The notes beneath the pieces are model-generated. The model did not search any database. It was not told the origin of the DNA and saw nothing but the letters and a program-made list of their open reading frames with translations. Shown here one piece after another: positions 44,701 to 53,795 of a DNA stretch of 64,000 nucleotides. Position 1 is the first letter of the stretch; each line of letters begins with the position of its first letter. The position numbers were made by a program, and so were the translations under genes. The DNA is from Fodinicola feengrottensis (GTDB lineage Bacteria > Actinomycetota > Actinomycetes > Mycobacteriales > HKI-0501): contig NZ_WOTO01000015.1 of the NCBI RefSeq assembly GCF_010993775.1, positions 78,117-142,116 of the forward strand, given 5' to 3'.

Positions 44701-47640
44701 GTGGTGAGGGAAACTGTGATCTCGCCCGACGCTGCGGACGGGCGCGCCCTGGAGTTCGCCGTACGCGGCATGACCTGCGGGTCCTGCGCGGCGCGGGTGC
44801 AGCGGGTGCTCGGCAGGCAGCCCGGTGTCGAGGCCGCGGAGGTCAACTACGCGACCGGTACGGCGCACGTGGTGCTTGGCGCGCAGCCGGTGGAGCCAGC
44901 CGTGTTGTCCGCGGCGGTCCGCAAGATCGGGTACGAGCTGGCGCCGGTTCAGCCCGAGTCCTCAGCTGGAAGCGAAGACGACGCGGCTGAGGGTGACGAG
45001 ACCTGCGCGCAGCGGGCGTGGCTGCGTCGGGTGCTGATCGCGTGGCCGCTGGGTCTGGCGACGATGGCGGTCGCCTTTGCGCCGGGCCTGATGCGCCAGT
45101 GGTGGGCGCCGTGGCTCGAGCTGGTGTTGGCCACTCCGGTGCAGTTCTACGTCGGGTGGCCGTTTCTGTGGGAGGCCGCGAGGCGTGCGCGGCGGTTGAC
45201 GGCGAGCATGGACACCTTGATCGCGTTGGGAACGCTGGCCGCGTACGGGTTCTCGGTGACCCAGTTGCTGGGTGGCCGCCCGGAGCTGTATTTCGAGACG
45301 GCCGCGCTGCTTATCGCGTTCCTGGTGCTGGGCCGGTATTTCGAGGTACGCGCCCGGCGCCGCGCCGGCCGTGCGATCCGGGCCCTGCTGGAGTTGGGTG
45401 CCAAGCAGGCGCGGCTGATCCGCGACGGCGTCGAGGTGACGGTCCCGATGGACCAGGTGCGGGTCGGGGACCTGATGCGGGTGCGGCCCGGCGAGAAGAT
45501 CCCGACCGACGGCGAGGTGGTCGACGGCCTGAGCGCGGTCGACGAGTCGATGCTGACGGGCGAATCGGTACCGGTGGACAAGGCGCCGGGCCAGCCGGTG
45601 GCGGGTGCGAGCGTGAACACCGACGGCGTGCTCACCGTACGGGCGACCGCGGTTGGCGCCGACACCGCGCTGTCGCAGATCGTCGCGTTGGTGCAGGCAG
45701 CGCAAGCCGGCAAGGGACAGGCGCAGCGACTCGCCGACCGGATTTCGGCGATTTTCGTACCAGCGGTGCTCGGCATCGCCGCGGTCACCTTCGCCGCCTG
45801 GTGGCTGCTCGCGCACGACCCGGCCGCCGGGTTGATCGCTGCCGTCGCGGTGCTGATCGTGGCCTGCCCATGTGCGCTGGGTCTGGCCACCCCGGTTGCG
45901 ATTTTGGTCGGCACCGGCCGCGGCGCCGCCCTGGGCATCCTGATCAAAGGCGTCGACGTGCTCGAACGTACCCGCACGATCAGCACCGTCGTGTTCGACA
46001 AGACCGGCACCCTGACCACCGGGCAGATGGCAGTCACCCAGACCGCCGTCGACCAGACCAGCGAGAACGAACGAACTGCTGCGGCTGGCCGGCGCGGTCG
46101 AGGCCGACAGCGAGCACCCGATCGGCCGCGCGATCGCCACCGCGGCGACCGAAAGGTTCGGTCGGCTGCCGGCTGTCACAGCTTTCGCATCGGTTGCCGG
46201 GCACGGCGTACGCGCCGAGGTCGACGGCCGCGCAGTGTGGGTGGGGCGGCGCAAGCTCATCGCCGACGCTGGCCTCACCCTGCCCGAGGATGTGTCCCAG
46301 GCGGCCCAAGGCATGGAGGCCGACGGTCGTACGGCCGTGTTCGCCGGCTGGGACGGCGCGGTACGGGGGGGTCGTGGCGGTGGCGGACACACTCAAACCT
46401 GGCGCCGCCGACGTGGTCGCCGAGCTGCACCGGATGGGGTTGCGGGTCGCGATGATCACCGGCGACAACGCCCGTACCGCGCACGCGATCGCCGCCCAAG
46501 TGGGCATCGACACCGTCCTTGCCGAGGTGCTGCCCGCCGACAAACAGGCCGAGGTCACCCGCCTGCAAGCCGGCGGCGAGGTGGTCGCGATGGTCGGAGA
46601 CGGTGTCAACGACGCGCCCGCGCTGGTCGCCGCCGACCTCGGCATCGCGATCGGTACCGGCACCGACGTGGCGATCCAGGCCAGCGACCTCACCCTGCTG
46701 CGCGGCGACCTGCCCGGCGTGCCCACCGCGATCCGGGCTCTCGCGACGTACCTACCGCACCATCTGGCAGAACCTCGGGTGGGCATTCGTCTACAACACA
46801 GCGTTGATCCCGCTGGCCGCCCTTGGGCTGCTCAACCCGATCTTCGCGGGCGCCGCGATGGGATTCTCCTCGGTCAGCGTTGTCACCAACTCGCTGCGCC
46901 TGCTGCGCTTCCGGGACGATCGCCGAAGCGGGCCGGCCAAGGTCCGGCGACCAGCTCCTGGACAGGTCGTCGACTTACCGCGTCCGAACGCCACGCCTAC
47001 GGTGGCGGGCCCGACGTTTCGCCGAGCCTGGCGCGGTTACCAGCGGCGCGAGGTCGACACCTTCGTACGGCAGATACTCGCCGCGTACAACGCGGCCACC
47101 GACCAGATCACCGCCCTCGCCGACAAAACGTCCCAGTCACTACGCGAATATGACCAGCGGTTGGCAAAGGTGGCCGCGATCACCGAACAAGCCGTGCGCG
47201 CCGCGCGGCTGCTGCGCCAAGAAGCCGAACAGGACGCCACCTCGATACGCGACCGCGCCGACCAGGCGGCCGACACCCTTCTCGCGCGGGCGGAGCACGC
47301 CGCCCAGGCGATCACCCGCCAGGCCGACCAGCTCCGAGCCGCCGCCGAACGCGACACCGACACCGCCCGCCGCCGCGTCACCGACGCCGAACGCCACGCA
47401 GAGGAGCTCCAAGCGGCCGCATGGCAGCGATGCGCGGCAAAGGAAGCGGCCGTGGCGGCGGCCGGAACCGAGCGCGACCGGCAACACGTACGGGCCGCTC
47501 AACAGGCCCTCACCGAACACCTCGCCGCGACCGAACACGCCATCGCCGTCCTGCGCGTACGCGTCGACCCAGCCGGACAACAGGCCGCCACCAGCCGCGC
47601 CACCTCGGCGACAGATCCGATACCGGCCGGGACTGACTGA
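44701..47640 (+). CDS. heavy-metal P1B-type ATPase continuing into a DivIVA-like coiled coil, frame-shifted
   Basis: GTG at 44701. An HMA domain ([17 protein letters not shown]) is followed by eight helices; the metal motif is CPC ([15 protein letters not shown]), the phosphorylation site [12 protein letters not shown], hinge [23 protein letters not shown] suggests Cu(I). Frame changes lie near 46068, 46365 and 46745. After the last helices the same frame continues with [20 protein letters not shown], a DivIVA-like start, then about 190 residues of Ala/Arg/Glu-rich coiled coil to 47640. A GTG at 47002 could start a separate protein, but it has no ribosome binding site. Confidence 0.75.
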
Positions 47641-47641
47641 T

Positions 47642-48228
47642 TCAGAAGCGTTCGGCCACGACCGCGCGTACGGCCGGGACCAGCTCGCCATCGCGCAGCG
47701 CCCGGCCGACCGCGATGGCGACGCGGTGCCGGCGATCCAGCACCACCGTCACCGGCACCGCACGCGGCGGGATCACCAAAAACCGCGGCGCGATGTCGCC
47801 GGCCGGATCGAACAGGCTCGGATAACTGATGCCGAAGTCGGCGACAAACGACCGGGCCGCGTCCCGGGTGTCGCTGACATCCACACCCAGAAACGCCACA
47901 CCCAGCTCGCGAGTGGCCCTGTACCCAGCCTCCAGCAGTGGCGCCTCGGCCCGGCACGGCGCGCACCAGGACCCCAGAAGTTGATCACCACTACCCGGCC
48001 TCGCCACCCGGCCACGTCGAACTCGGGCCCGTCGAGCAGCGGTCCACGTACTGCCGGCGCGGATCGCCGATCAGCGAGCCCGAACGTCCGTACCACCCCC
48101 GCTCCCGGCCCGGCTGACGCAGCGCTCGGAGCGGCAGTTGGGCGGCTCGGGCCGGTACCCCCGGCGCAACCGGTCAACCCGGCTGATGCCGCGAACAGCC
48201 CGCTCAGCAGCACCCGGCGTCGCATCAT
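47642..48228 (-). CDS. second TlpA-like thioredoxin-fold lipoprotein, one frame change
   Basis: Starts MMRRRVLLSGLFAASAGLTG with a lipobox Cys at about residue 21. VVVINFWG is separated by a frame change near 47977 from SWCAPCRAEAPLLEAGYRAT (active site WCAPC). ATRELGVAFLGVDVSDTRDA and ISYPSLFDPAG follow; the cis-Pro region is AVPVTVVLDR. It is about 45% identical by eye to the copy at 44028, so it is a duplication. Convergent with the ATPase gene and divergent from the DsbD-like gene at 48312. Confidence 0.7.
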
Positions 48229-48257
48229 CTGGCCCTCACTTCACCTCGATCGAACAA

Positions 48258-48286
48258 TCTCCTAATCTCCGTAGTAGATTAGGAGA
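48258..48286. promoter_or_regulatory. operator-like site B (BlaI/CopY type)
   Basis: TCTCCTAATCT (48258-48268) and AGATTAGGAGA (48276-48286) are perfect inverted arms around a seven-base centre, between the second TlpA gene and the DsbD-like gene. On the minus strand it contains CTACTACGGAGATTAGGAG, shared with sites A and C. Confidence 0.65.
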
Positions 48287-48311
48287 GAGTCCAAGCGGGC
48301 GAGGAGGCAGG

Positions 48312-49262
48312 ATGGGTGCGGTACTCACAGGCCCGGTGCTGGTGACGTCGCTGCTGGCCGGCATGGTGGCGTTGCTGGCGCCGTGCTGCGTGTCGGTGAT
48401 GCTGCCGGCCTACCTGGCCACGGTGTTCCGCCGCCCGGCTCGGGTGCTGGCCGGCACGGTGGTCTTCGGGCTCGGGGTGGCGACGGTGATCGTGCCGATC
48501 GGGCTCGGCGCCTCGGCGCTGTCAGCGGCTTTCCAGCGCTGGCACCTGTACGTCTTCGGCGCCGGCGGTCTGGCGATGCTGGCCGGCGGGATCGCCGTAC
48601 TCGCCGGCTGGTCACCCAAGCTCCCGATGCCCGGCATGCGAACCAGCTCCGGCGGCGGGTTCGGCGCCGTGTACGGACTGGGCCTGTTCTCCGGGATCGC
48701 CTCGGCATGCTGCGCACCGGTGCTGGTCGGCGTCACGGTGCTGCTGGCCGGCGCGACCGGGTCGTTTCCGGCGGCACTGGCGGTGGCCGGCGCGTACGTG
48801 ACCGGGATGGTCGCGCCGCTGCTGGTGATGGCCGTCGGATTCGACCGGTACGGGCGCCGCGCCGTGACCGCCCTGCAGGCCCGCCGGGTGCGGCTCTGGC
48901 CTGCCCACCGTCAGGTCGCCCTGGGCGGACTGCTGACCAGTGTCCTGCTCAGCGCCATGGGCGCGCTGACGATCGTACTGGCGTTGACCGGCCCGGACAT
49001 GCCCACTTCCGGATGGCGGCTGAACTTCGCCGCCTGGCTCCAGCACACCGCCGCGGTCGCCAGCGGCTCGTTGGGCTGGCTGCCTGGCTGGGCGCTGGTG
49101 GTGCTGATCGCGGCGGTCATCGCGGTCATCGCGTACGCCCGGCGCCGGCCAGGCCGCGCTCAGGTTGACGAGCCGCGTACCCACCAGCTTGACGACTCAG
49201 TGAATACCGAACCTGCCGGTCGCGTACCGGCCGTGACTGAAGGGGACCCCGGTGACCAATAG
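48312..49262 (+). CDS. CcdA/DsbD-like membrane thiol-transfer protein
   Basis: ATG at 48312 after GAGGAGG. 316 residues, intact. Six helices with Cys pairs at the helix ends: LLAPCCVSVMLPAYLATVF (residues about 21-39) and GIASACCAPVLVGVTVLLAG, a doubled CcdA-type pattern. A C-terminal helix (WALVVLIAAVIAVIAYARRR) and an acidic tail follow. GTG of the next gene overlaps its 3' end. It likely feeds electrons to the redoxin encoded next. Confidence 0.75.
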   Translation: MGAVLTGPVLVTSLLAGMVALLAPCCVSVMLPAYLATVFRRPARVLAGTVVFGLGVATVIVPIGLGASALSAAFQRWHLYVFGAGGLAMLAGGIAVLAGWSPKLPMPGMRTSSGGGFGAVYGLGLFSGIASACCAPVLVGVTVLLAGATGSFPAALAVAGAYVTGMVAPLLVMAVGFDRYGRRAVTALQARRVRLWPAHRQVALGGLLTSVLLSAMGALTIVLALTGPDMPTSGWRLNFAAWLQHTAAVASGSLGWLPGWALVVLIAAVIAVIAYARRRPGRAQVDEPRTHQLDDSVNTEPAGRVPAVTEGDPGDQ

Positions 49263-49949
49263 AACCGCGCAGAAACGCGCTCAAGGCGGCCGAACGCCGT
49301 CGACCGGTGCGCGACCACGCAAGCGCCGACGGAGCCGGCGGCGGCCGCGAGCGTGGGTTGCGGCCGTGGTCGTACTCGCCCTGGTGACGGTCGTCGCCGC
49401 CTTTACGGGGTGTACCGCGCGGCCAGTGGTGGCGGTGATCCAGTCGCGCAATTTCCGTACACGGTCGGCAAACCCGGCGTTGGTTCGCTAGCGCCGGCTT
49501 TCAGCCTGGCCTCCACCACCGGCGCCACCCAGACGCTGGCAGCACTGCGCGGCAAGACGGTGTTGCTCTATTTCCAGGAAGGCCTGTCCTGCCAGCCCTG
49601 CTTCGACCAGCTGACGGACCTGGAACGCAACATCACCCAAGTCCACGCCGCCGGCATCGACCAGGTCGTATCCATCACCACCGACCCAGTCGACCTGCTC
49701 ACCCAGAAGACCCGCGACATGCACCTGACCACACCCGTACTGTCCGACTCGAACCTGACTGCTTCCCAGGCGTACCAAGCAAACCAGTACGGGATGATGG
49801 GCGCCTCGCGGTACGGGCACAGTTTCGTTCTGATCAGCCCGGACGGCACCATCCGATGGCGCGCGGACTACGGCGGCGCACCGAAATACACCATGTTCGT
49901 CCCCACCGCGAACCTGCTCGCCGACCTGCGCGCCGGAACCAGGAAATGA
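49252..49949 (+). CDS. membrane-anchored AhpC/TSA-type redoxin, one frame change
   Basis: GTG at 49252, overlapping the preceding gene by 11 bases. A basic start and one membrane helix (AWVAAVVVLALVTVVAAFTG) come first; a frame change near 49425 leads to VGSLAPAFSLASTTGATQTL, LYFQEGLSCQPCFDQLTDLE (CxxC), VVSITTDP and PVLSDSNLTASQAYQ, then a GTIRWRADYGG end. The CQPC site and order fit an extracytoplasmic peroxiredoxin/thioredoxin. Its stop overlaps the glutaredoxin start (ATGA). Confidence 0.7.
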
Positions 49950-50227
49950 CCCACAGCAAGGAAAACACGTACGCGTCGATCACGCTACTCACCCAGCCGG
50001 ACTGCGGATGGTGTGAGCACGCCAAAAAAGTCCTCACCATCGTCAGCGCCGACCACCCGCTCACCATCACCGAAATCGACCTGCACAGCCAGGACGGGCA
50101 ACGCCTCACCGCGAACAACCCCGTCCCGTACGCGCCCGGAATCCTGCTCGACGGTCACCTCATCGCCTTCGGCCGGCCTTCCGAACGCGCCCTGCGCCGC
50201 GCCCTCACCAACCGAAAGGAACACTAA
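49946..50227 (+). CDS. glutaredoxin-like protein
   Basis: 93 residues, intact. ITLLTQPDCGWCEHAKKVLT holds the CxxC active site (CGWC), followed by ITEIDLHSQDGQRLT and YAPGILLDGHLIAFGRPSER (cis-Pro and GSH-side strand). No signal sequence; cytoplasmic. In an operon with the membrane redoxin and a short Met-rich membrane peptide. Confidence 0.75.
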   Translation: MTHSKENTYASITLLTQPDCGWCEHAKKVLTIVSADHPLTITEIDLHSQDGQRLTANNPVPYAPGILLDGHLIAFGRPSERALRRALTNRKEH

Positions 50228-50230
50228 GCA

Positions 50231-50442
50231 ATGCCTCAGTACCTGCTCTTGCTGCCGATCCTGGCCTGCCCGATCGGCATGAGCCTCATGATGTGGTTCA
50301 TGATGCGCGGCAACAAAACACCGCACAGACTCAGAACAACGGCGCCGAAAAACAGGACGACCTCGCCGCACTGCGCGCCGAGGTGGCACTGCTCAAACAG
50401 GCTGTCGTCGACAACGGGCCGCGGCGGTCTATCAGCAGCTGA
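50231..50442 (+). CDS. small Met/Cys-rich membrane peptide, one frame change
   Basis: ATG four bases after the glutaredoxin stop, preceded by GAAAGGA. One helix, PQYLLLLPILACPIGMSLMM followed by WFMMRGN, has a Cys-Pro and five Met within 17 residues. A frame change near 50325 leads to NNGAEKQDDLAALRAEVALL and a short helix ending at 50442. The Met/Cys-rich helix suggests binding of a soft metal. The end overlaps the 3' end of the M56 gene by 11 bases. Confidence 0.55.
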
Positions 50443-51396
50443 TTCCCAGACACGCACGCAGCACCGGCAGCACCGCGCTGGACGCCACGATCAGCACCGG
50501 CATCGCCACCACCAGCAGCAGGCCCGCGCTCCCAGTCACCACCATCGGCGGCCGGGAGAGAGCGGCCGCGGCGGCGTCAGCAGACGATTCAGCCGCTCCA
50601 GCGCATCTCCGCCGGTCGCCGCCAGGACGCCGACCAACCGTGGTTCGGGACGGCCGGCCTCGGCGCACGCCACCAGCGCCCGGGCCAGTTCCAGGCGCCC
50701 GTACTCGGCGGCGGCCACCTCATCCGCGCGGATCTCCACCAACCGGCTCACCTGCTTGCCAGCACGCGCCAACACCACCGCCGACGGCGCGAGAAGGGCC
50801 AGCAGCCGTACCGCGTCGACCAGCACCTGGTGCCGGCCAGCGGCATGGGCGCGCTCGTGCGCGATCACCGCGGCCAGCTGCGCGGGTGGCAACTGCTCGA
50901 CGGCGGCACTGGTCACCACGACACGGTCCGCGCGACCGCCCACGACGTACGCGGCAGGGCGATCGTGCTCCACCACGAACACACCCAGCTCGGGACGGTA
51001 GCGGCAGGCGACCGCCAACAAAGCCCGGTGCCCGCGGCGTCGCGAAGCCGTCGCCCGGACGGTGCGTACGACCGACCAGCCGACACGGCCGAGCAGCACT
51101 GCCAGCAGGACAAGCAGGACCGCAGCGGCAACCCGGGCGGCCAGGCCGAAGTCACCCAGCAAGACCCGCGCGCCCCAGGTCCACCACGTACACGCCGCCG
51201 CCCAGGTCTGCGGCCACCGCACCACCACCATCACCAGCACGGCCGCCACGACCGCGCCAGCCATCGCCGACAACGCCGCGTACCAGGCGGCCAGTCCCAA
51301 CCGCGGCGACCGATAGACCCATCCGGCCGACGGCAGGACCCGGGAGGAGACGACCGCGACCAGAGCAGCGAATCCCAGCAACAGCAACGATGTCAC
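50432..51396 (-). CDS. M56-family (BlaR1-type) membrane metalloprotease, frame-shifted
   Basis: GTG at 51396 overlaps the likely BlaI stop (GTGA). Helices at the start (SLLLLGFAALVAVVSSRVLP), then AWYAALSAMAGAVVAAVLVM, AAAVLLVLLAVLLGRVGWSV. The zinc motif HExxH is AVIAHERAHAAGRH and the third ligand lies in RLVEIRADEVAAAEYGR. A frame change near 50560 gives a last helix (LLLVVAMPVLIVASSAVLPV). About 320 residues. In BlaI/M56 pairs the protease cleaves the repressor after a signal. Confidence 0.75.
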
Positions 51397-51759
51397 CGCT
51401 GAGTGCCCCTTCTCGTACGCGGCCAGCGCGGCCCGCAGTGTGTCCGCCTCAGCCGCCGACATCTCGCCGACGAACCGCAGCATCGCCTGCGCGGGATCAC
51501 CGGACTCCGCCAGCGCCTCCCGCATCAACCGCGCTCCGTACTCCCCGCGCGACGCGGTCGGGGTATACCGGTGCGCACGCCCGCCCGCCGGCTCCCGCCG
51601 CAGCCAGCCCTTCTTGAACAGGTTGTCCACCACGGTCAGGACCGTCGTGTACGCCAGCTCCCGCTCCAGGTCCGTCAGGATCTCCCGCACCGTCGCCGGC
51701 TCGCCCCGCACCCACAACCGATCCATGATCGCCGCTTCCAGATCACCGAAGCCACGCAC
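51393..51759 (-). CDS. BlaI/MecI/CopY-family repressor
   Basis: GTG at 51759 with GGAGG upstream. FGDLEAAIMDRLWVRGEPAT, then ELAYTTVLTVVDNLFKKGWL with GGRAHRYTPTASRGEYGARL, is the winged-helix pattern of the family, followed by a dimerisation helix (RFVGEMSAAEADTLRAALAA). As sequenced, the frame runs on into the M56 gene. Removing one G of a GGGG run near 51403 gives a natural end KGTQR and a TGA overlapping the M56 GTG. It likely binds the three sites A, B and C. Confidence 0.75.
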
Positions 51760-51774
51760 GTACCCACCTCCAAA

Positions 51775-51793
51775 CTCCTAGCCATCATAGTAG
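51775..51793. promoter_or_regulatory. operator-like site C upstream of blaI-type gene
   Basis: On the minus strand it reads CTACTATGATGGCTAGGAG, 14 of 19 identical to the core of site B (CTACTACGGAGATTAGGAG). It lies 16 bases upstream of the blaI-type start, as expected for autoregulation. Confidence 0.55.
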
Positions 51794-51834
51794 TCCGATG
51801 GGCGACATACGCCGGCCAGGTCCAGCCCAGCAGA

Positions 51835-53050
51835 TCAACGACTGCCAGGAAAGGCGGCAGGCGTGGTCAAGTATGTGAATGCCGCCGTTCCTAGCCGGCC
51901 GCCCAACGCGAACATCTGGTGGGCGTACCCACCGGTGCTGAGCAGGGATAGCGCCGAGAGGCCGGACACTGCGGCCGGTGCAGTGACGCGCGGGTCGGTG
52001 CTGCCGAGTCCGAGTTGGCCCTGTTCGTTCCCCACGTTTTCACCGTGCCGTCTTGGACAACAGCGGCGCTGAATCGCTGAACGCGCGTACGGCGGTGATA
52101 CCGGTCAGGCCGGGTATCGCCTTTGGGGCGTTGACGACGCTGCCAGAGGTACCGTCGTCGGGTTGGCCGTCGAGGTTGACGCATCATGACCAGACCGCTC
52201 CGTCACGGGTCAGCGTGTGGCTGAAGCCCTGAGAAATCTCGGCCATCGCTGGGATGCCGGTGATCTGGGTGGGGATCGTGTTCGAAGACGCCGCCGAACG
52301 TTTCGGGGCTGCCCCAGGCGTACACGGCGCCGGTCGCGGTCAGGGCACCGGTTTTGGATATAGGCCAGCTGTGATGTCGGTGGCATTCGTGAGGCCGGTC
52401 GCGGCGGCCGGTGTCGGGTTGCAGACGCAGCCGGACGGGTCGCCGGTCTTGCCGCGGCCGAGTTCGCCGTACACGTCAGATCCCCAGGTCCACACGGCGC
52501 CGTCGGTACGTAGGGCGGCCTGGTGCCGGCCGCCGGCGGCGATCGCCGTCACGCTCGACAATCCCGGGACCTGCTGCGGGCGGTTGACGGCAACGCCGTC
52601 ACCGAACCGGCCGTCGCCGAGCTTCCCGGCGGAACCGTCGCCCCAAGCCCAGACAGTGCCGTCGGTGCGTAGTGCCATCGCGGTGCCGGCGCTGGCGGCG
52701 GCTGCGGTGACCGAGGTGAGACCGGGCACGGGGACCGGCACGGCACTGGGCTGTCGCTTTCGTTGCCGGTGCCCAATCGGCCGTAAGCGTTGGAGCCGGC
52801 GGCCTGCACCGTGCCGTCGCTACTGAGGAAGATCGAGTAGCTTCGCTGGCGGCGATGTCGCTGATGTTCGACAGGCGAGTGATGGCGACGGGTGAACGGT
52901 GGTCGGCGGTGGTGTTGTCGCCGAGTTCGCCATACGAGTTCTCGCCCCATCCCCACACCGTCAAGGCGTCCGCGGCGAAGGCCCGCAGCGCGATTCCCGG
53001 ACAGACGAGCGCACCATGAGTGCGACGATAGTAGGACGGCGAACAAAGTG
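51835..53050 (-). pseudogene. secreted RCC1-repeat (beta-propeller) protein, many frame changes
   Basis: Repeat units are spread over the three minus-strand frames: ALTVWGWGENSYGELGDNTT, AAGSNAYGRLGTGNESDSPV, DGTVWAWGDGSAGKLGDGRF, DGAVWTWGSDVYGELGRGKT, QDGTVKTWGT, NEQGQLGLGSTDP. These are the alternating GxxxVWxWG and YGxLGxG motifs of RCC1 repeats, at least six blades. The last frame stops at 51835. At least four frame changes are needed. A decayed second copy is at 38440-38755. Confidence 0.6.
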
Positions 53051-53144
53051 AATCATCTGGCGATGACCATTGCCGTACCTTGAGCCAGTCAAGGCAGAAC
53101 GCAACTAACGGGGATTTCGACACCGATAAACCACGATGCCACCG

Positions 53145-53375
53145 TCAGCCGGACCGTGCCTGGGTAGCCCCGCGCGGGTCATTCGTGGCGTCGTAGGCCT
53201 TCTGACAGATGTGGCAGCGGATTCGCCGTGCGGCGGGTTCGACGGTGACCTGTCTGTTCAGAGGGACTGTGATGGTGAGGTGCTCGGTTGTCGCGACGAG
53301 GTGGTCGTGGCAGGCGGCTGCGCCGCAGTGGGTGCAGGTGGCCACTGCTGGCGCGCCGCAGTCGAGGCAGCTCAT
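53145..53375 (-). CDS. DUF2180-like zinc-ribbon protein
   Basis: 76 residues, intact, starting with ATG. SCLDCGAPAVATCTHCGAAA is a double CxxC zinc ribbon with CHDHLV following, and RRIRCHICQKAYDA gives a second Cys pair. The pattern is that of the small DUF2180 family of actinobacteria. It closes the ars transcript on this strand; the stop of ArsC is eight bases upstream of its start. Confidence 0.65.
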   Translation of the reverse strand: MSCLDCGAPAVATCTHCGAAACHDHLVATTEHLTITVPLNRQVTVEPAARRIRCHICQKAYDATNDPRGATQARSG

Positions 53376-53380
53376 GGTGT

Positions 53381-53795
53381 TCAGTGTGCCGCTCGCTGTG
53401 GGGCGAGTTCGTTGATGAGGTCCTGGATGCGTTGGTGGATGTCGTCGCGTACGAGTCGTACGGTTTCGATGGGTTGCCCGGCGGGGTCGGTGAGGGTCCA
53501 GTCTTCGTAGCGTTTGCCGGGAAAGATGGGGCATGCGTCGCCGCAGCCCATGGTGATGACAACGTCGGAGGCTTGGGACGGCGTCGGTGGTGAGGATTTT
53601 CGGTGTCTGGTGGGTGATGTCGATGCCGACCTCGTGCATGGCTTGTACGGCCATGGGGTTGATTTGGTCGCCGGGGATGGATCCGGCGGAGCGGACGTCG
53701 ATGGTGTCGCTGGCCAGGTGGGTCAGCCAGCCGGCGGCCATTTGGGAGCGGCCGGCGTTGTGGACGCAGACGAAAAGGACGGCGGGCTTGCTCAT
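53381..53795 (-). CDS. arsC: arsenate reductase (LMW-phosphatase type), one frame change
   Basis: ATG at 53795 overlaps the stop of the upstream ArsC fusion. KPAVLFVCVHNAGRSQMAAG is the CX5R P-loop with the reactive Cys; NPMAVQAMHEVGIDITHQTP follows. A frame change near 53590 joins to VVITMGCGDACPIFPGKRYE and DWTLTDPAGQPIETVRLVRD. The MGCGDACP motif provides resolving cysteines. About 135 residues. Reduces arsenate to arsenite in the cytoplasm, probably with mycothiol or thioredoxin. Confidence 0.75.

Noticed and set aside
44962..46392. A 476-codon minus-strand frame and a 711-codon plus-strand alternative frame over the P-type ATPase
   Set aside because: Both overlap HMA, CPC and DKTGT motifs of the ATPase in another frame; neither has a recognisable domain.
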